The notes below the pieces were generated by a model. It did no database searches, was not told the origin of the DNA, and saw only the letters and a program-made list of their open reading frames with translations. The position numbers were made by a program, and so were the translations under genes. Positions 45,184 through 56,944 of a DNA stretch of 64,000 bases are shown piece by piece (the stretch's first letter is position 1; each line of letters starts with the position of its first letter). The DNA comes from Symbiodinium natans. Lineage: Eukaryota > Sar > Dinophyceae > Suessiales > Symbiodiniaceae. Location: NCBI GenBank assembly GCA_905221605.1, contig CAJNDS010000323.1:1-64000 (forward strand), given 5' to 3'.

Positions 45184-48100
45184 CTAGCACTTTATTGCAC
45201 ATTTCCCATCGCTTGCACCCACGGCCATGACCTGGAGCCCATTCTCATGTTGTACAAGGCACTGGCCGGGCAAGCATACTGGCAAGTTTGAGGTTGGCGT
45301 GACCGGTGGCAGCACTCCCCTGCTCAGCCTTTCTTCGAGGACCTCCACTTCGGCCACTTGTTGCTCCAAAGGGACATAGGGAATCGCAGAGCCGTACTGC
45401 CGCCGATGAATTTCAGCCAAAAGCCCATCAAACTCAACACAGCTTGAATCAAAGCCAGACACACGGGGCTGTCCCGTTGCATTTGTCCAGATGGGGGAGC
45501 GGAAATGAGTACCGAGACGCAAAATCGGACAGTATGTCTCTGCGGCAAAGATTCGGGAACAAAGCCGGGCCCCTGCTGCCCCGTCCCAGCGTAATTCAGC
45601 CGCGAGATTTGCTGGGCTCAAGTGGAAGCTGCCGGGGACGAGACGACCATAGACAGCGCTGTCCTTCCAATTCCACATCACGTCCCCAAGCCGGCCAGGC
45701 ACTTCAGTGCCCGCCTGCAAAGGTGGTGGGAGGTCTGTTTCGTATGTGTCCGGCACAACCTGGCTCACGGCGAAATCGAAGCGCATACCAGCCACTTCCA
45801 CTTGGGCAGTACTGTTGAAGGCATCGATGTCCTCAGGCGTCCCAAAGCTAAGCGGCAAACATAGCTCCACAGAGTTCTCGATCGTCTGTGAACTCTGCAC
45901 CTGCACGCAATCCCCGATGATCTGCCCAAAAACCTCGCCCTGAGCATTTGCAATCACGTTCCGGCACTCAAAGTTGGCGAGGTTAAAGGAAGAGTCGCCA
46001 CCGTTTGATCCATCTTGCGTGTTGTTCTCGAGGTACTCCCCCGTGAGGACCTCAAAAGCTGGAAACAAAGGCGCTCTCTCTCAACAGCCCTCTGTGATCT
46101 AAGATTCTGAATCACTCTGAGGAGGGGACGTAGAGGGAGGCAGGCGGCAGCCCTGATGCAGCGTCGGCGGCTCGCGCTGCCTCTTCCTGTGCACGAAGGC
46201 GCTCCTGCCGCCGCGTCTCCTCTGTGGCCGCCAGCTTCTCTGCCAGTTCGGCTGCTGCCTCGGCCTCGGCCTCGACGTCGATGTCCAGCCGGATCATCTC
46301 GTTGATAATCCATGCAGGGTAGCCACCGCGGATTCCTCCGGCATCGATTGTTTCCATGCTCGCCGGCGAAAGTGTTGTGGTGGTGTCCTGGACGATCAAA
46401 TACTCCAGCAAGTAGTTTCGAACCAAGCCAGACCTACCAGGCAATGCAATTTGCGGTGCTGCCACTCCGAGCAAATATTCAAATGGAACTAAGCTCAGGT
46501 CGTAGGTCACTGCAGGGCCACTCGCCTCACCAAATCGAGAGGCACTGTATTCGTGCCACGACAACTGCACATCCCCAACAGATCCAGAGCTGATGAGACC
46601 TGATGTAGACAAAATCTGCCCGAGCTCAAAAGCACCCGAAGGCAGCTGCAGTTGTGGTGCTGCCGCAAGCTTGCCCTCCATGAGCTCTGCCCTCTTGACT
46701 GAGGAGTCCACGACGTCAGACTGATCCCCACAAGCAGCGGCGAAGAGTTGCAGTGATTTCATCAGAGGCTCTACCATGCCAACGGCTGCATTTAGCCTTT
46801 GCCTCCCCAGCCTTTCCTCCAGCGCATTCTCAAAGAGTCGGCGTAGCAAGTCGATGTCTACAACTTCAACCCAGCGATTGATGCTGCCCCAGCGACGGCT
46901 GTACCAACCTCTTTGTGGCAGCACCAAATCACCTCGTTTCCAAACGCCAGCCGTCCATCGGAAGATCTCCACCCACCGTCCCCCACATTGAGAGCACTCA
47001 GCCTCCTTGCTTTGGGAGAGTAGTGGGTCCGCTTCTGCATTGACTGCATTGTTGGTGAAGAGTTCACATCGGTCACCCCTCTGCAGCAGGCAGCAAGCTT
47101 TCCAACGGGCACAGCTGGTTGGACTCACAGACCGCTGAATCCACACAGCCTGAAAGGGAGGTGCCAATGGATTCAGCGCCTCGCACTCTGATTGGTTCAG
47201 CTTGCCAGCATCGCGCAGCCGAGCGCGCAGCAGATCCGTGTTGGTAGTCTCCGATGCGAGCCGCGCCTCTTGCAACGAGGCGGCCCAGGCAGCAGCATCT
47301 TCAAGCTCTGTCCCAGAGCCTCCGTCACTTCCCTCAGAGCGATTCGACAGGTCCATCAGACCGTGTCGACGCCGGACCTCCATGCCAAAGGCGGGATCCA
47401 AGCGAAAGAAACACAATCCATCTGGAAAGATGCCAGCACCTCCAATAGAACACCCCTGCTGCAGCAGAGTATCATCCAGTGGAGTAATCACACATGTACC
47501 GGGACTGGCTAAATTCAGGCCAATGTCCGCGTCACTGCAATGGCCTGACATCTGGCACCGGTCCGCCGTCTGGCACGGACGGACACTCTGAAAGCAGCCC
47601 ATCAGGCTGGCCAAGGCATCTTCTTCGCAGTTGGCTTCGTCGTAGTTCTCACATCGCTTTATGGAAAACCCAGGGCCCATGCAATACATCATCGGGCGGT
47701 GGCGGAGAGCACAGAGCCGCTGAAAGCGCTTCACACCCATCCTTTCGTCAAAGAGATCTCCTTGAATGAGGACACCGCCTAAGTTGGTGCAGCTCGCAAT
47801 GTCAGTTGACACGCAAAGGCCGTTGTCTTGAGTAGCAAGGGCAGGGGACGCGCAGAACGTGCAAGATGCTGTGCAGCCATATGTTAATCGGCAAGTTAAC
47901 TCATCCAAAATCATCTCATCCACATCGCAGCGGGCCACGCGACAGCCTGTCTGGTCATGAAGGATGGCAGGACGCCACTCAGTCGGCTGGCTGAACTTGG
48001 TCAGATCATCTTCAGGGCCTTTGCACTCCAAAGTGGCCAGAGTCGCTGTCCAGTTCTGGACTCGCTTGTCAAACTCTCCCTTCAGGATTAATTGCACACT

Positions 48101-51100
48101 ATGCTTGGCCAGCAACCCGCGCAGCACTGTGCTGAAATCCGTGGCTGTGTTGAAGGTCTGTGGCCACAGGACTTTGTAAATTGCATTCTCTGCATCGCCA
48201 TCTTCGAAGAGAGCGCTCCAGAAGCTTTGTGGCCACCCGAGTGCCTGGAGCGTAGGCCTCTCGAAGACATCGGTTTCCGTGACCCTGGTGGGCAAAAGGG
48301 GTGGAGGGAAGACCTCGCGATTGGCACCGCCGAACATTTCGCGAGGATCCGGCATCCTGTAGTAGCACATACCAAGGCCACGATTTCCAAAAAAGTCCAC
48401 ACGAATGGAGGCCCCCTCAAGAGTCAGTTGCCTCGTCAGCAACGTGGGATCCATTTCTTGGTTGCGATCTAAGATCGCAAGCCGCCTAGATGTGTTGGAA
48501 TACTCAGCCAGGTGCTGCCAGGCTCTTGACGTCTTCTTCCTTCTTCCCGAGACGGCAGATGGCACGTCCCCAGAAACTGTCTTGTTTGTGCTGTTCTGCC
48601 TTTGCAGACGGCGCCCAGCTCCAATGGGAGCCAAAGACATCTCGAAGTCTTCGAGGTATGGAAGCGTGCCAGTGTCGTATGCTCGCTGAAGGCAAAGCCC
48701 AAATATGCGTTCATCATCAGCCATATTTGATGCTGTAGCTGGATCATACATTGTCGCCTGCAACTTGCGACCACAGATGTTGCTTTTCAGTTGGCACAAG
48801 TGAATGCTCCGCTGGAACCACGGAGGTGCTTGCCACTGCGCTCGCCCGGGCCATACAGCCCTGCAAGTAGCTTCGTCATTGACTAGATTGTTTATGACCT
48901 CCGGTACCGCTAGCGCCTGTCCACCACCGCAAATGCAACAGGCCGTATGAGCATCTACACCACTTGTCCCCAACTTGAAGGGTCCCCAGGATAAATCCCA
49001 ACCGGGGCCGTAACCCGTACGGTTGCACCACTGGAAGGTTTCGTAAGTTGTGCAGGGATGCCCGTCAGAATCAACCCAGTCAAATGGACTGTCGCTGCAG
49101 TCCACTCCACCACCGCAGTCGCAACAGACATCGGTGGCAGCCAGGCCACTGGAAGAGAAGTCTGCGAACGTACGCGGAGGATTGTATACCCAGTTGGTGC
49201 CATAAAGACCTTGCTGGGTGCAAAGGCTATCTACCACATACGTTGGGCAATTTCGGCCCACGCTGTCCACCCATCCGTGCACCATGTCAGAGCAGCCTGA
49301 CACCTCAGTGGTCGTGCAATCAAAGCCACCTTCACTCTTCGCTTTCGCATTGCAGTAGTCATTGCAACATGCCACGCAGTACTCGCAAACGTCGCGGATG
49401 CGGGCAGAACTGCCCTGGGTGCAGTTTGGAGCCACAATCCCTGAGAAGCGCTTGACTGTGTCACTTATCGGGGCATCTAAGACTCCAGGGACCACTTCGG
49501 CAGGAAGCCGTCCATAGGATGGGAGCACATCATATGCCTGACAATTCTCGCTGCAATCACAACTGCAAAAATCGCAGGTCTTGGGCCGGCAAGTCTGCCA
49601 AAAAATGAAGCGATCCTTGCCCACAATCCTTTGCAGATTGCAACCGCTGCCGAGGTAAGATTCATCCACTTCGCACCAGCGGCTGTTCGAGGACACATCA
49701 AAATAGCAATCGTTGATGCTCTGTTCCGGTGGGGCTCCTGGATACTGGTACCTTACACTCCACTCCTCCTTGCACGGGCACTCAATTAACCCTTCGGTGG
49801 GGCAGTTGTCGTCGATGCTGTCTTGCAACCGAGTGCATGCATCGAGCCTGCCACAGCCGCCGCCTCTGTGGGTAGGGCAAGGATCGCATAGGCCCGGGGG
49901 GGGATTTCCGCCATAGGCCAAAGCGCAGGTGTGGCAGCTGAAACAGTAGTAGCCGGTAGGGCACTGGTGGTGAGCGGCACAGCCCTCCTGGACAGGATGG
50001 CAGCCTCGTCCATTTGCCCGCAGCCAGGCCCAAGGGACTTGGCGGTAGTAGATGTCACCGTCCTCCCAATCGACACGGGCCAAATCACTACCGAGATCTT
50101 CTGCCAAAAAGGCCGGGTAGAGCTGGAGGTTGGGAGCCCAGATCGCAAACAGCTTCTCCCCGATGCTGCAGGATGTAGTGTTTGCCACCACGCAGAACTC
50201 ACAGGAACCGGACGTCAGGTTCGTTGGCATGAAGCAGCATGTGAACTCCGTCTTGGCCCTACATGCCATTGAGGACTCTGGAGTCAGCGGCAAAGGGCCC
50301 ATATCACAGCCTGTAAACCGCGGAGGCTCGGCGGTTGAGAAGACTTCATCTTCCCGTCGCTGGCCCTCTGTGCGACGAAGCTGGGCTGCATTTTCGCTGC
50401 TCTCTCGGGTGACCCGATACAGAAGCGCGGCGCGCTCGGAGGCCAACGAACGAGGCCGGTAGGCTTGCTCCAACTCTTGCCACACTCGGATGGAGCAGTA
50501 TCGGGGCCGCCGCTCCTTGGGCAACTCTAGGGTCAAGGCTCCAGCCCAGTTCTCATCAATGCCTTCCGCACCGAGAGGTGGGCTGTAGTGGACCATAGTA
50601 TCCCCAGGCTTCTGGTAGCAGTCTTGGTCGGTCTCGTTAGGCCACAGCTCGTGGAAACATACTTTCCGGCCGAGCGCTGGATTTGGCCCGCTTGGCATGA
50701 CGCAGGAGTCGTAGCAACCCTGAAACTCCCGCCTCATGTTGTCATTGCATTTCTCATCAGCCCAGAAATACGCGGCTCGTGGAGTGCAGGGGGATGAAAT
50801 GCAGTGCCTAAACATGAAGCTGTGCACGTCTGCCAGGTTCCGACATCGTGCGAGCTCCACTGAGCTTGTGGCAATACTAGCACATGCCAGTTCCAGTGGA
50901 CGCAACATTTCTCGAGCGTCTGTGCAGTAGTCTGTGTATTTTGCACCAGTAATGCACCCAGCTCGTCTACTCTGCTGTGGGCAGCTACCCTCCAGGCAGC
51001 CACAGAACGCATCGTTTTGAAACTGCTCTGCGGTGCACTCTTCGGCAGTTCGAATCTCGTGGTGCCAGTTGCAGCCTTCAGGTCTGAGGCATTCCTCCCT

Positions 51101-53092
51101 TGACACGGCCTGGCCTGGAGTAGCTAACGGTCCCACACATGCACTGGTCATGCGTGACTGGTCACTGGCAAGGGAGGAGGCAATGGTCGCTTCGTTTCGA
51201 TTAGGAACTTCAAGCCCTAACTGCGCAGCCAACAACTCCACCACCTCCTTCCCCAAGCGCCGCGCCAGGCAGCGCACGATGTAGACATGGCGGCTCTCGG
51301 ATGGAACAGTGCAACGTCCCAGCACCATCTGCTTCACCGGAGATCCCTGGCTGAGCGCCACCCGCACCTGCAAGCTTTCCAGCACGGGCTTCCGGCACCG
51401 TGTGAAGCAATCGCTGTCAATCAAACACGGTGTGCCGAGGTACATACCAGACTCTCGATCAAAGCGGCCCATGACATCCGCGTGGCACTGTTCAATAGAT
51501 CTCCACATTGCCGCATTGGCCTGCTCCTGGACCGCCAACTTCATCCAGCTCAATTGAAGACCAAGTGGCTCCGTCAAACGGCGCTTCCAGGCCATGGCGC
51601 CGGCAATAGCCGCCTTCGCAAAACTTGCTCTTCCATGCTCATCCCTGCGACACTGAGCCATTGCGTTGTAGTCCACTGCTGTGAGGACAGATTTCTGAAT
51701 CGTTTTCGCCTGCTTAGCACAACACTGCCATCTCAGCCGCTGCAAGTTACAACAAGGGTCGAACACAAAGTCGTCATCTTCTGGATCTTTGGTACAGCTC
51801 TGGGAGTGTGCAACAACTGGCCGAGACTCAAACCTCAAGCTGCTCTCCATCAGCGACCAGCACCCATTCACTGCATCAGCCGCAGTGTATGAGACTGCAC
51901 GTTCGCGCATGTTATGCGATCGAAGACGCAGCTGCCATCGGTACACGCTGCAAGGCATTTCCATGGCGGGCGTGGGAGACACAAAATCGTTGCGATAGGC
52001 CAAAACACCGACTTTACGTGTCCTTTCTCCAGAATTCTCTGAAGTGTAAGGAGAGTACGTCTCATTTGCACCTTGATCTCCAAACCTGTAATCGCTTCCA
52101 GATGTGCCGCCAGGACCACCGCGCCCTCGTGGAGGGAAGGTTGTCCTCCAGTCGGAGATGCAGTGACCATCTTGGCGGCCTGCTGTCAGCACCTGGTCCA
52201 TGACTGCCTTCATCTGCCGATGAACTGCCTCTAGACTCTCCGATTTGCATGGGAACTTCCGTTCCGGCAAAGCACCGATGCTCTGCACACTCTCAGCCGG
52301 CTCCCCCCGAGGACCAACCAAGTAGGGCAGGTCCAAGCGGCAAGGCGCCAGCTCTTGCAATGAGAGTCCCAACTGCTTGGTTCGTCCATGTTTTGTGCGT
52401 CTCACTGGCAAGAGAAAGACTGCACGCCGTGAGCTGTATGACTTCGAGGCGTTTGCCAGAAGCCGGCCGATGGTTTCAACGCCAAAAGCAGTCTCAAAGC
52501 GTTGAAACCACAGAAGGGAATTGTCCAACGGCAGCCCGTTGATACCAAAGCGTCTGATCCTGGCTAAAGCTGGAGTCATATTGGCTTCATTTGGGCACTT
52601 TAGTGAGGCCATAAGCGCATCAAACTTCCAAACAGCGGAGCTATACATAGAGGGTGTGTCACGAACTCCATGGATGAAGGCCGGTCTCCTGTCAGTCAGA
52701 GCATTGAAGCCCTGATCGCCGGGCCAAGCCTGGACCTTCAATTGCATCTCTTCGAAGCTTATGCCGCAAATGCACTCAGGCTCCGATTGCAACTTTGGCA
52801 ACAAGTCCGGAACGTACGGGTACCTGCTGAAGGCCGCTGACAGTGTGCAGCCTGTTGGACAGCTTGTGCAGCGGTCCGCTTCAGCCACGTGGAGCCCACG
52901 GGTTTGAGCGCAGCTGATGACATAGACAGGTGCGGAGAAGTGCAAGTCGATCTCCACGTACTCAAGAACCTCGTTTTGTAGCAGTATTCGCCGCTCAGCT
53001 CGTGTTGCATGCAATATTTGAAGCTGGTCGTGCTCGGGCTGCCCTGCAGAAAGTGCCAAGAGCAGCAGGAGGAAAACACCCATGAGCCTCAT
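45184..53092 (-). CDS. Giant secreted cysteine-rich protein (about 2,600 residues)
   Basis: Exon one is one uninterrupted 7.0 kb frame (53092-46112 region), unusual against the many small exons nearby. The ATG at 53092 is preferred because it directly precedes a signal peptide (MGVFLLLLLALSAG); the frame opens 19 codons earlier. Cysteine pairs and NxS/T sites occur throughout, consistent with secretion. Residues about 1285-1408 hold two tandem modules with W-x-D-S-x-G-x2-C and a closing CCxCGGG. A cysteine-dense block with CPTGYYCFSCHTC lies near residue 1045. Near the end is an Ala/Glu helix (AEAEAAAELAEKLAATEE). A short intron of about 60-70 nt near 46120-46056 joins a second exon ending at 45184 (CAIKC, then stop). 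Its donor does not fit GT in frame. No enzyme domain is recognised. A surface or matrix protein is my inference. Confidence 0.7.
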
Positions 53093-54054
53093 GCGTGGCC
53101 TGAGCCCGCAGCCGCTGTGGAACAAGCTATGCCGTAGCTTTGCCACCATCTCATGTCAAATGCGCAAAGCAAACACCGGCAGAAATGCGGACAGGCTCCA
53201 TTGCTCAAGCAGGTCGGGTCTGTCTGCGGGTCATTGTCGTGAGAAACGTGGCTATTTTCAGCTGGCTTTAACTGACTTCTGCTGATGTTGCTAAAACTTG
53301 GATGTGATTGCCACCGCTCAGCTTGTTATGCACGAATGCTGCCTCTGCAGGCTTTGCCGTGTTGATAGCACCAGCAACATGCACTCTGGCTACAGGTATG
53401 GGTAAGGCCGGATAAGGCAACACTACCTCCCTGCCAATCAGGTTGCCCATCACTTAGCAAACTTGTTTCGACACTTCCCTTCCCCTTACCCTACGTGTTC
53501 CCACGCCAGAAACACACAACCCAGACACATTTCAACGCGCGCATAGCCCGGACCCACGCCCTGGGATCAGCGATTCCAGTCATGAACGTAAAACGGCAAG
53601 TCCAACAAAAAGGGCTGGTCTCTCTCAGTAGCCCTCAGTGGGTCGTGCTCGCACTTGTCGCAAGGGGATCCAGATGCGAAGGACAACCCTCCATAACCCT
53701 AAGAGGCCGCGTGAACAACGCCGCTTTTGCTGCAGACGACCTTGGGGCTTCAGGATGCAGGGGCGTGGTGGGGACTTGCATGGTAGTGGAGCTTCATACA
53801 ATCACTTCGCTCATTCGTTCATATGCTCACTTCGTTCATTACATTATAGAGGTTTTATGGTGAACACACTAAGCGTATGAACAGGGTGAGGACATGACTG
53901 AGCACCCCTAAAAAGACCGAGGACTGGCCTTCTTAAGGTGAAAACAATGAGGGGCCGAGGTTAGAGGCTGACAAAAATAGATTTGACACTGGCTGGTCAG
54001 TGGCACGGATTAGAATCCGGGGGAAAATTGACGGACGAAGCAACAGCTTACAAT

Positions 54055-54215
54055 CGATGTTAAATCGTAGTGCTCGTCGTTGTGGTGGTGGCGCTTGTCG
54101 TGGTGGTTCGTCGTGGTCGTGGCGGTGCTCGTCGTCGTCGCAGTGGTGCTCGTCGTCGTGGTGGTGCTCGTCGGGGTGGTGGTGCTCGTGGTCGTGGTGC
54201 TCGTCGGCTCCTCCC
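54055..54215 (+). repeat. Imperfect GTC/GTG trinucleotide tract
   Basis: GTCGTCGTGGTGGTGCTCGT-like units run for about 160 bases. The minus frame encodes Asp/His/Glu repeats within an open frame (54289-53933). Without other support I treat it as a microsatellite. Confidence 0.8.
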
Positions 54216-54358
54216 TTAACAGTGACAACAAGAGAGTGTGGAAGATGAAAGGTCTCTAAGGGTGTCTTCTTGTTCTCTAGACCGCCCATAATAACAGTTC
54301 TTGGTACGGCAGAAAGAACCCTGAAAAGACCCTTTCATTCACTGGTGACATTCTTTGG

Positions 54359-54476
54359 TTCACTGTTCGAAGGCAAAGTTGAGGTGAAGAAAACAATATA
54401 ATTTGGGGCGCTCTCCATTCACTGTTCGAAGGCAAAGTTGAGGTGAAGAAAACAATATAATTTGGGGCGCTCTCCA
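54359..54476 (+). repeat. Perfect 59-base tandem duplication
   Basis: Two identical 59-base copies, 54359-54417 and 54418-54476, each starting TTCACTGTTCGAAGGCAAAG. Identity indicates recent duplication, or an assembly artefact. Confidence 0.95.
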
Positions 54477-55895
54477 TCTTTTCTTAATGCGTCCGTACTA
54501 GGTATAAATGAATGGTACTTCCTCGTGAATGAACGATACTGATGTTAATCGGCTGGAATGAACGGTCTCTTGGCAGTAAAAGAATTCGATTGAGAGCCGC
54601 TGCTATAATAAGACGTTTGGGGGTCATTATGAGTTCTCTTCTTCCTAGGAGCTACAAGTTTAGGAATTTTATGAGAGAACAGCGCATAATCATAATTCGC
54701 GTCTCAATGCTCCAAAAGATCGATCACGTGCTGCATCCTTCTGCTCTGGGCTTTTGTATCAGTCGTCGATCTACAAAGAGAACGGAACACCTAGATTTAC
54801 TTACCCGGGCTTGCACGATATGCTTTTCCGAAGCCGAACGGACTACGTGCTGTCATGCCAGGAACGATTTGAGTGGCAAGAGCGGGAGGGCGATTCACAG
54901 CGTGGGGTTCAGATCGAAGGACGAGCAGGCTTCACGCCGAGTCAGTCTAGCTGTTGTCAATAAGTATGAGGTCAATGAGGGATCTACCTCCCAGGGCCTT
55001 TCAAGAACAAGTCTTCCCCATCACAAATCAAAACGGGCAACAAGTGAGAAGTGTCTGGGATTGCCTCTCCTGGTACTGCTACCAGACTGACCAAATTGAG
55101 GTCCCGTTCGAGTCGTGTTGCGATTGCGCGAACCCTGATCCATAAGTCCCTGGGAGGCCAACAGCCTGCTTAAGAATAGCAACAAAGTTAGAATCCACCG
55201 TCGGGAAAGCCCCATCGCATGCTGGGTGGGTGCGTCTCATGCCAACTCACCAAATTGACGAAATGGATCCTCGACGAAGGGCATTTTCACAAGACGGGCC
55301 CGCGGACAAATAGCTCCAGAGTTTGCAGTGTTTGGGCGGCAGTAGAAGGAGAAGACGATCTGCCATTCGCCTACAGATCTGCGAGTTCATGGGCTACAAG
55401 AGAGTTCTCAAGGAATCCCAGAAGCAGTACAAGTTGTCTCAGTTCCCTCGTGTCGGACAGCACGAGTCTCTGCGACAAACTCCAGCAGACCTGGCTCACT
55501 CGAAAGGGTGAACAAAGGAGAACAGAGCTCGGACATAGGAAGTCCCTGACAGAAGCAATGAATGAGACATAACGAGACGAAGCCCAGCTAGCAGAAACGC
55601 AAACGAATTCCACCAGAGGCTGCTGTACCAGTCCCTCGTACGACGCGAACATGATTCCTCTGGAAAGAAGCGAAAGCAAGAGTTGAAATTCGATCTCGAG
55701 ACATTAGGAGAGCAAGTATTGCTATCACTGGCTATCACTGTTTTTCGATTTTCTTGTGTGGCCAGAGGATCTGTTCCACCGCAGGCGCCTTTGGGATGGA
55801 TTCTAAGGCTTAGGGTGGGGCCTCACTGTGCCTCACTTCTCCGGTGGCTTACCGCCCCAAGCTAGTGTGACGATCCGTGCGCTCTTTTTTCATTT

Positions 55896-56640
55896 TTAAC
55901 GTTCGCGCTGCTCACTGCGCCGCTCAAGTGATTCCAGGGCTGCGATGGCTGCAGCAGCGGAAGGAAACTTGGGCTGGACAGGTGCCTCCTCCACCTCCTC
56001 TTCCACCTCTCGCTCAACCTTGTCTGGTCTCAACGGAATGATGGGCTAGGCAAGAACATGCAAGAAGATGCAAGAAGTATGTTGGGATGCATTGGGATCG
56101 GCCTCTGCAGGCGAGCTGTCGGCGTCAGTGGGCTGGCACTTTGTCGGCCTGGTTCCGAGCAGTCTGATGCGCAGCTCATCCACTGCCCACGTCGCTGTTT
56201 TTCTACTAAACTTTGCCAGGGTACATTTCCACTCGGTAGAGGAATCTGTAGTCCTGGCTTCCCCGGCCTTGCAGGAATTAGGATTGCAAGACGTGCGAAT
56301 CATGCCAGTACACAAACTCTGCCAGCGATGGAGCAGAACACAATGGGACGAATCTTGCGCGGACACGCCTTCTTGCCACGTTGATGGGTCAATCCCAAGA
56401 GAAAGCTCGTCGCCACAGCCTACAACCTTGCGATGTTGGACAAGAAGAAGGGTCTTCGTAGGTCTTCAGAATGAACTTGTGACTTGTGATTCCGTGATCC
56501 GTGAGGGCCTCCGTCTCCACATTTACAGGGCAGATTCGCCCACGTCCAATGATCCATGAGCCATTGGTGCTGCCCAAATCGCGCCTTCAGAATACAGCGA
56601 CTCACACACGTTCACCACGGTGAACTCATTCCAGTGGCAC
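55896..56640 (-). CDS. FHA-domain protein, partial
   Basis: The exon at about 56600-56410 encodes DLGSTNGSWIIGRGRI then PVNVETEALTDHG and HKFILKTYED, which is the second half of a forkhead-associated domain, including the diagnostic GSTNG loop. FHA domains bind phosphothreonine peptides. The last exon (about 56045-55896) encodes PIIPLRPDKVEREVEEEVEE and AAAAIAALESLERRSEQRER, then TAA. The middle block (56366-56046, with KCTLAKFSRKTATWAVDELR) may be coding. The first half of the FHA fold and the N-terminus are not found; they should lie above 56.6 kb, where a CA tract and poly-A interrupt. Function beyond phosphopeptide binding is unknown. Confidence 0.6.
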
Positions 56641-56826
56641 CGGGAGTCCGGCACGAGGGCCTGGCCAGGCTGAGGACCTGGCAGCGGCAATTCTTTTGCA
56701 CCTGTCTAGCAACGAATCAAGAACTGTCTTTCAACTGCTATTTGTTTTACCACATCCTGGAAGGAGCTCTGCGTGGACCCGGCTAATGACCGAGGTCTCC
56801 TGCAGCCGGTCGGCCTGCGCACGTAT

Positions 56827-56881
56827 ACACACACACACACATATGGTAACACCCCCCCCCCCAAAAAAAAAAAAAAAAAAC
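56827..56881 (+). repeat. CA tract followed by C-run and A-run
   Basis: A short CA run, then about 10 C and 18 A in succession. The C-to-A junction with a long A run looks like the tail of an inserted reverse-transcribed sequence, but no body is recognisable upstream. Confidence 0.7.
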
Positions 56882-56944
56882 ACGTTTCCATATGCTCTTC
56901 CCTGAAGTCCGACAGATCGGCCTCCCAGTTTGGTCATGGTAGGG

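Larger units (their letters stand above)
53150..55895. other. No supported gene
   Basis: The 5' flank of the giant gene and the 3' flank of the FHA gene. The plus frame at 54542-55090 is the longest but has no motif, and base composition here is more A+T-rich than in the genes. Tandem repeats are listed separately. Confidence 0.45.

Noticed and set aside
46300-52700. Plus-strand frames of 60-200 codons
   Set aside because: They lie antisense inside the 7 kb minus-strand exon and show no motif of their own.
53093-53300. Relict spliced-leader sequence upstream of the intronless giant exon
   Set aside because: I looked for the TTTTGGCTCAAG core and found no match here. The only similar word (TTTTGGCTCTCA near 59150) lacks the flanking bases.
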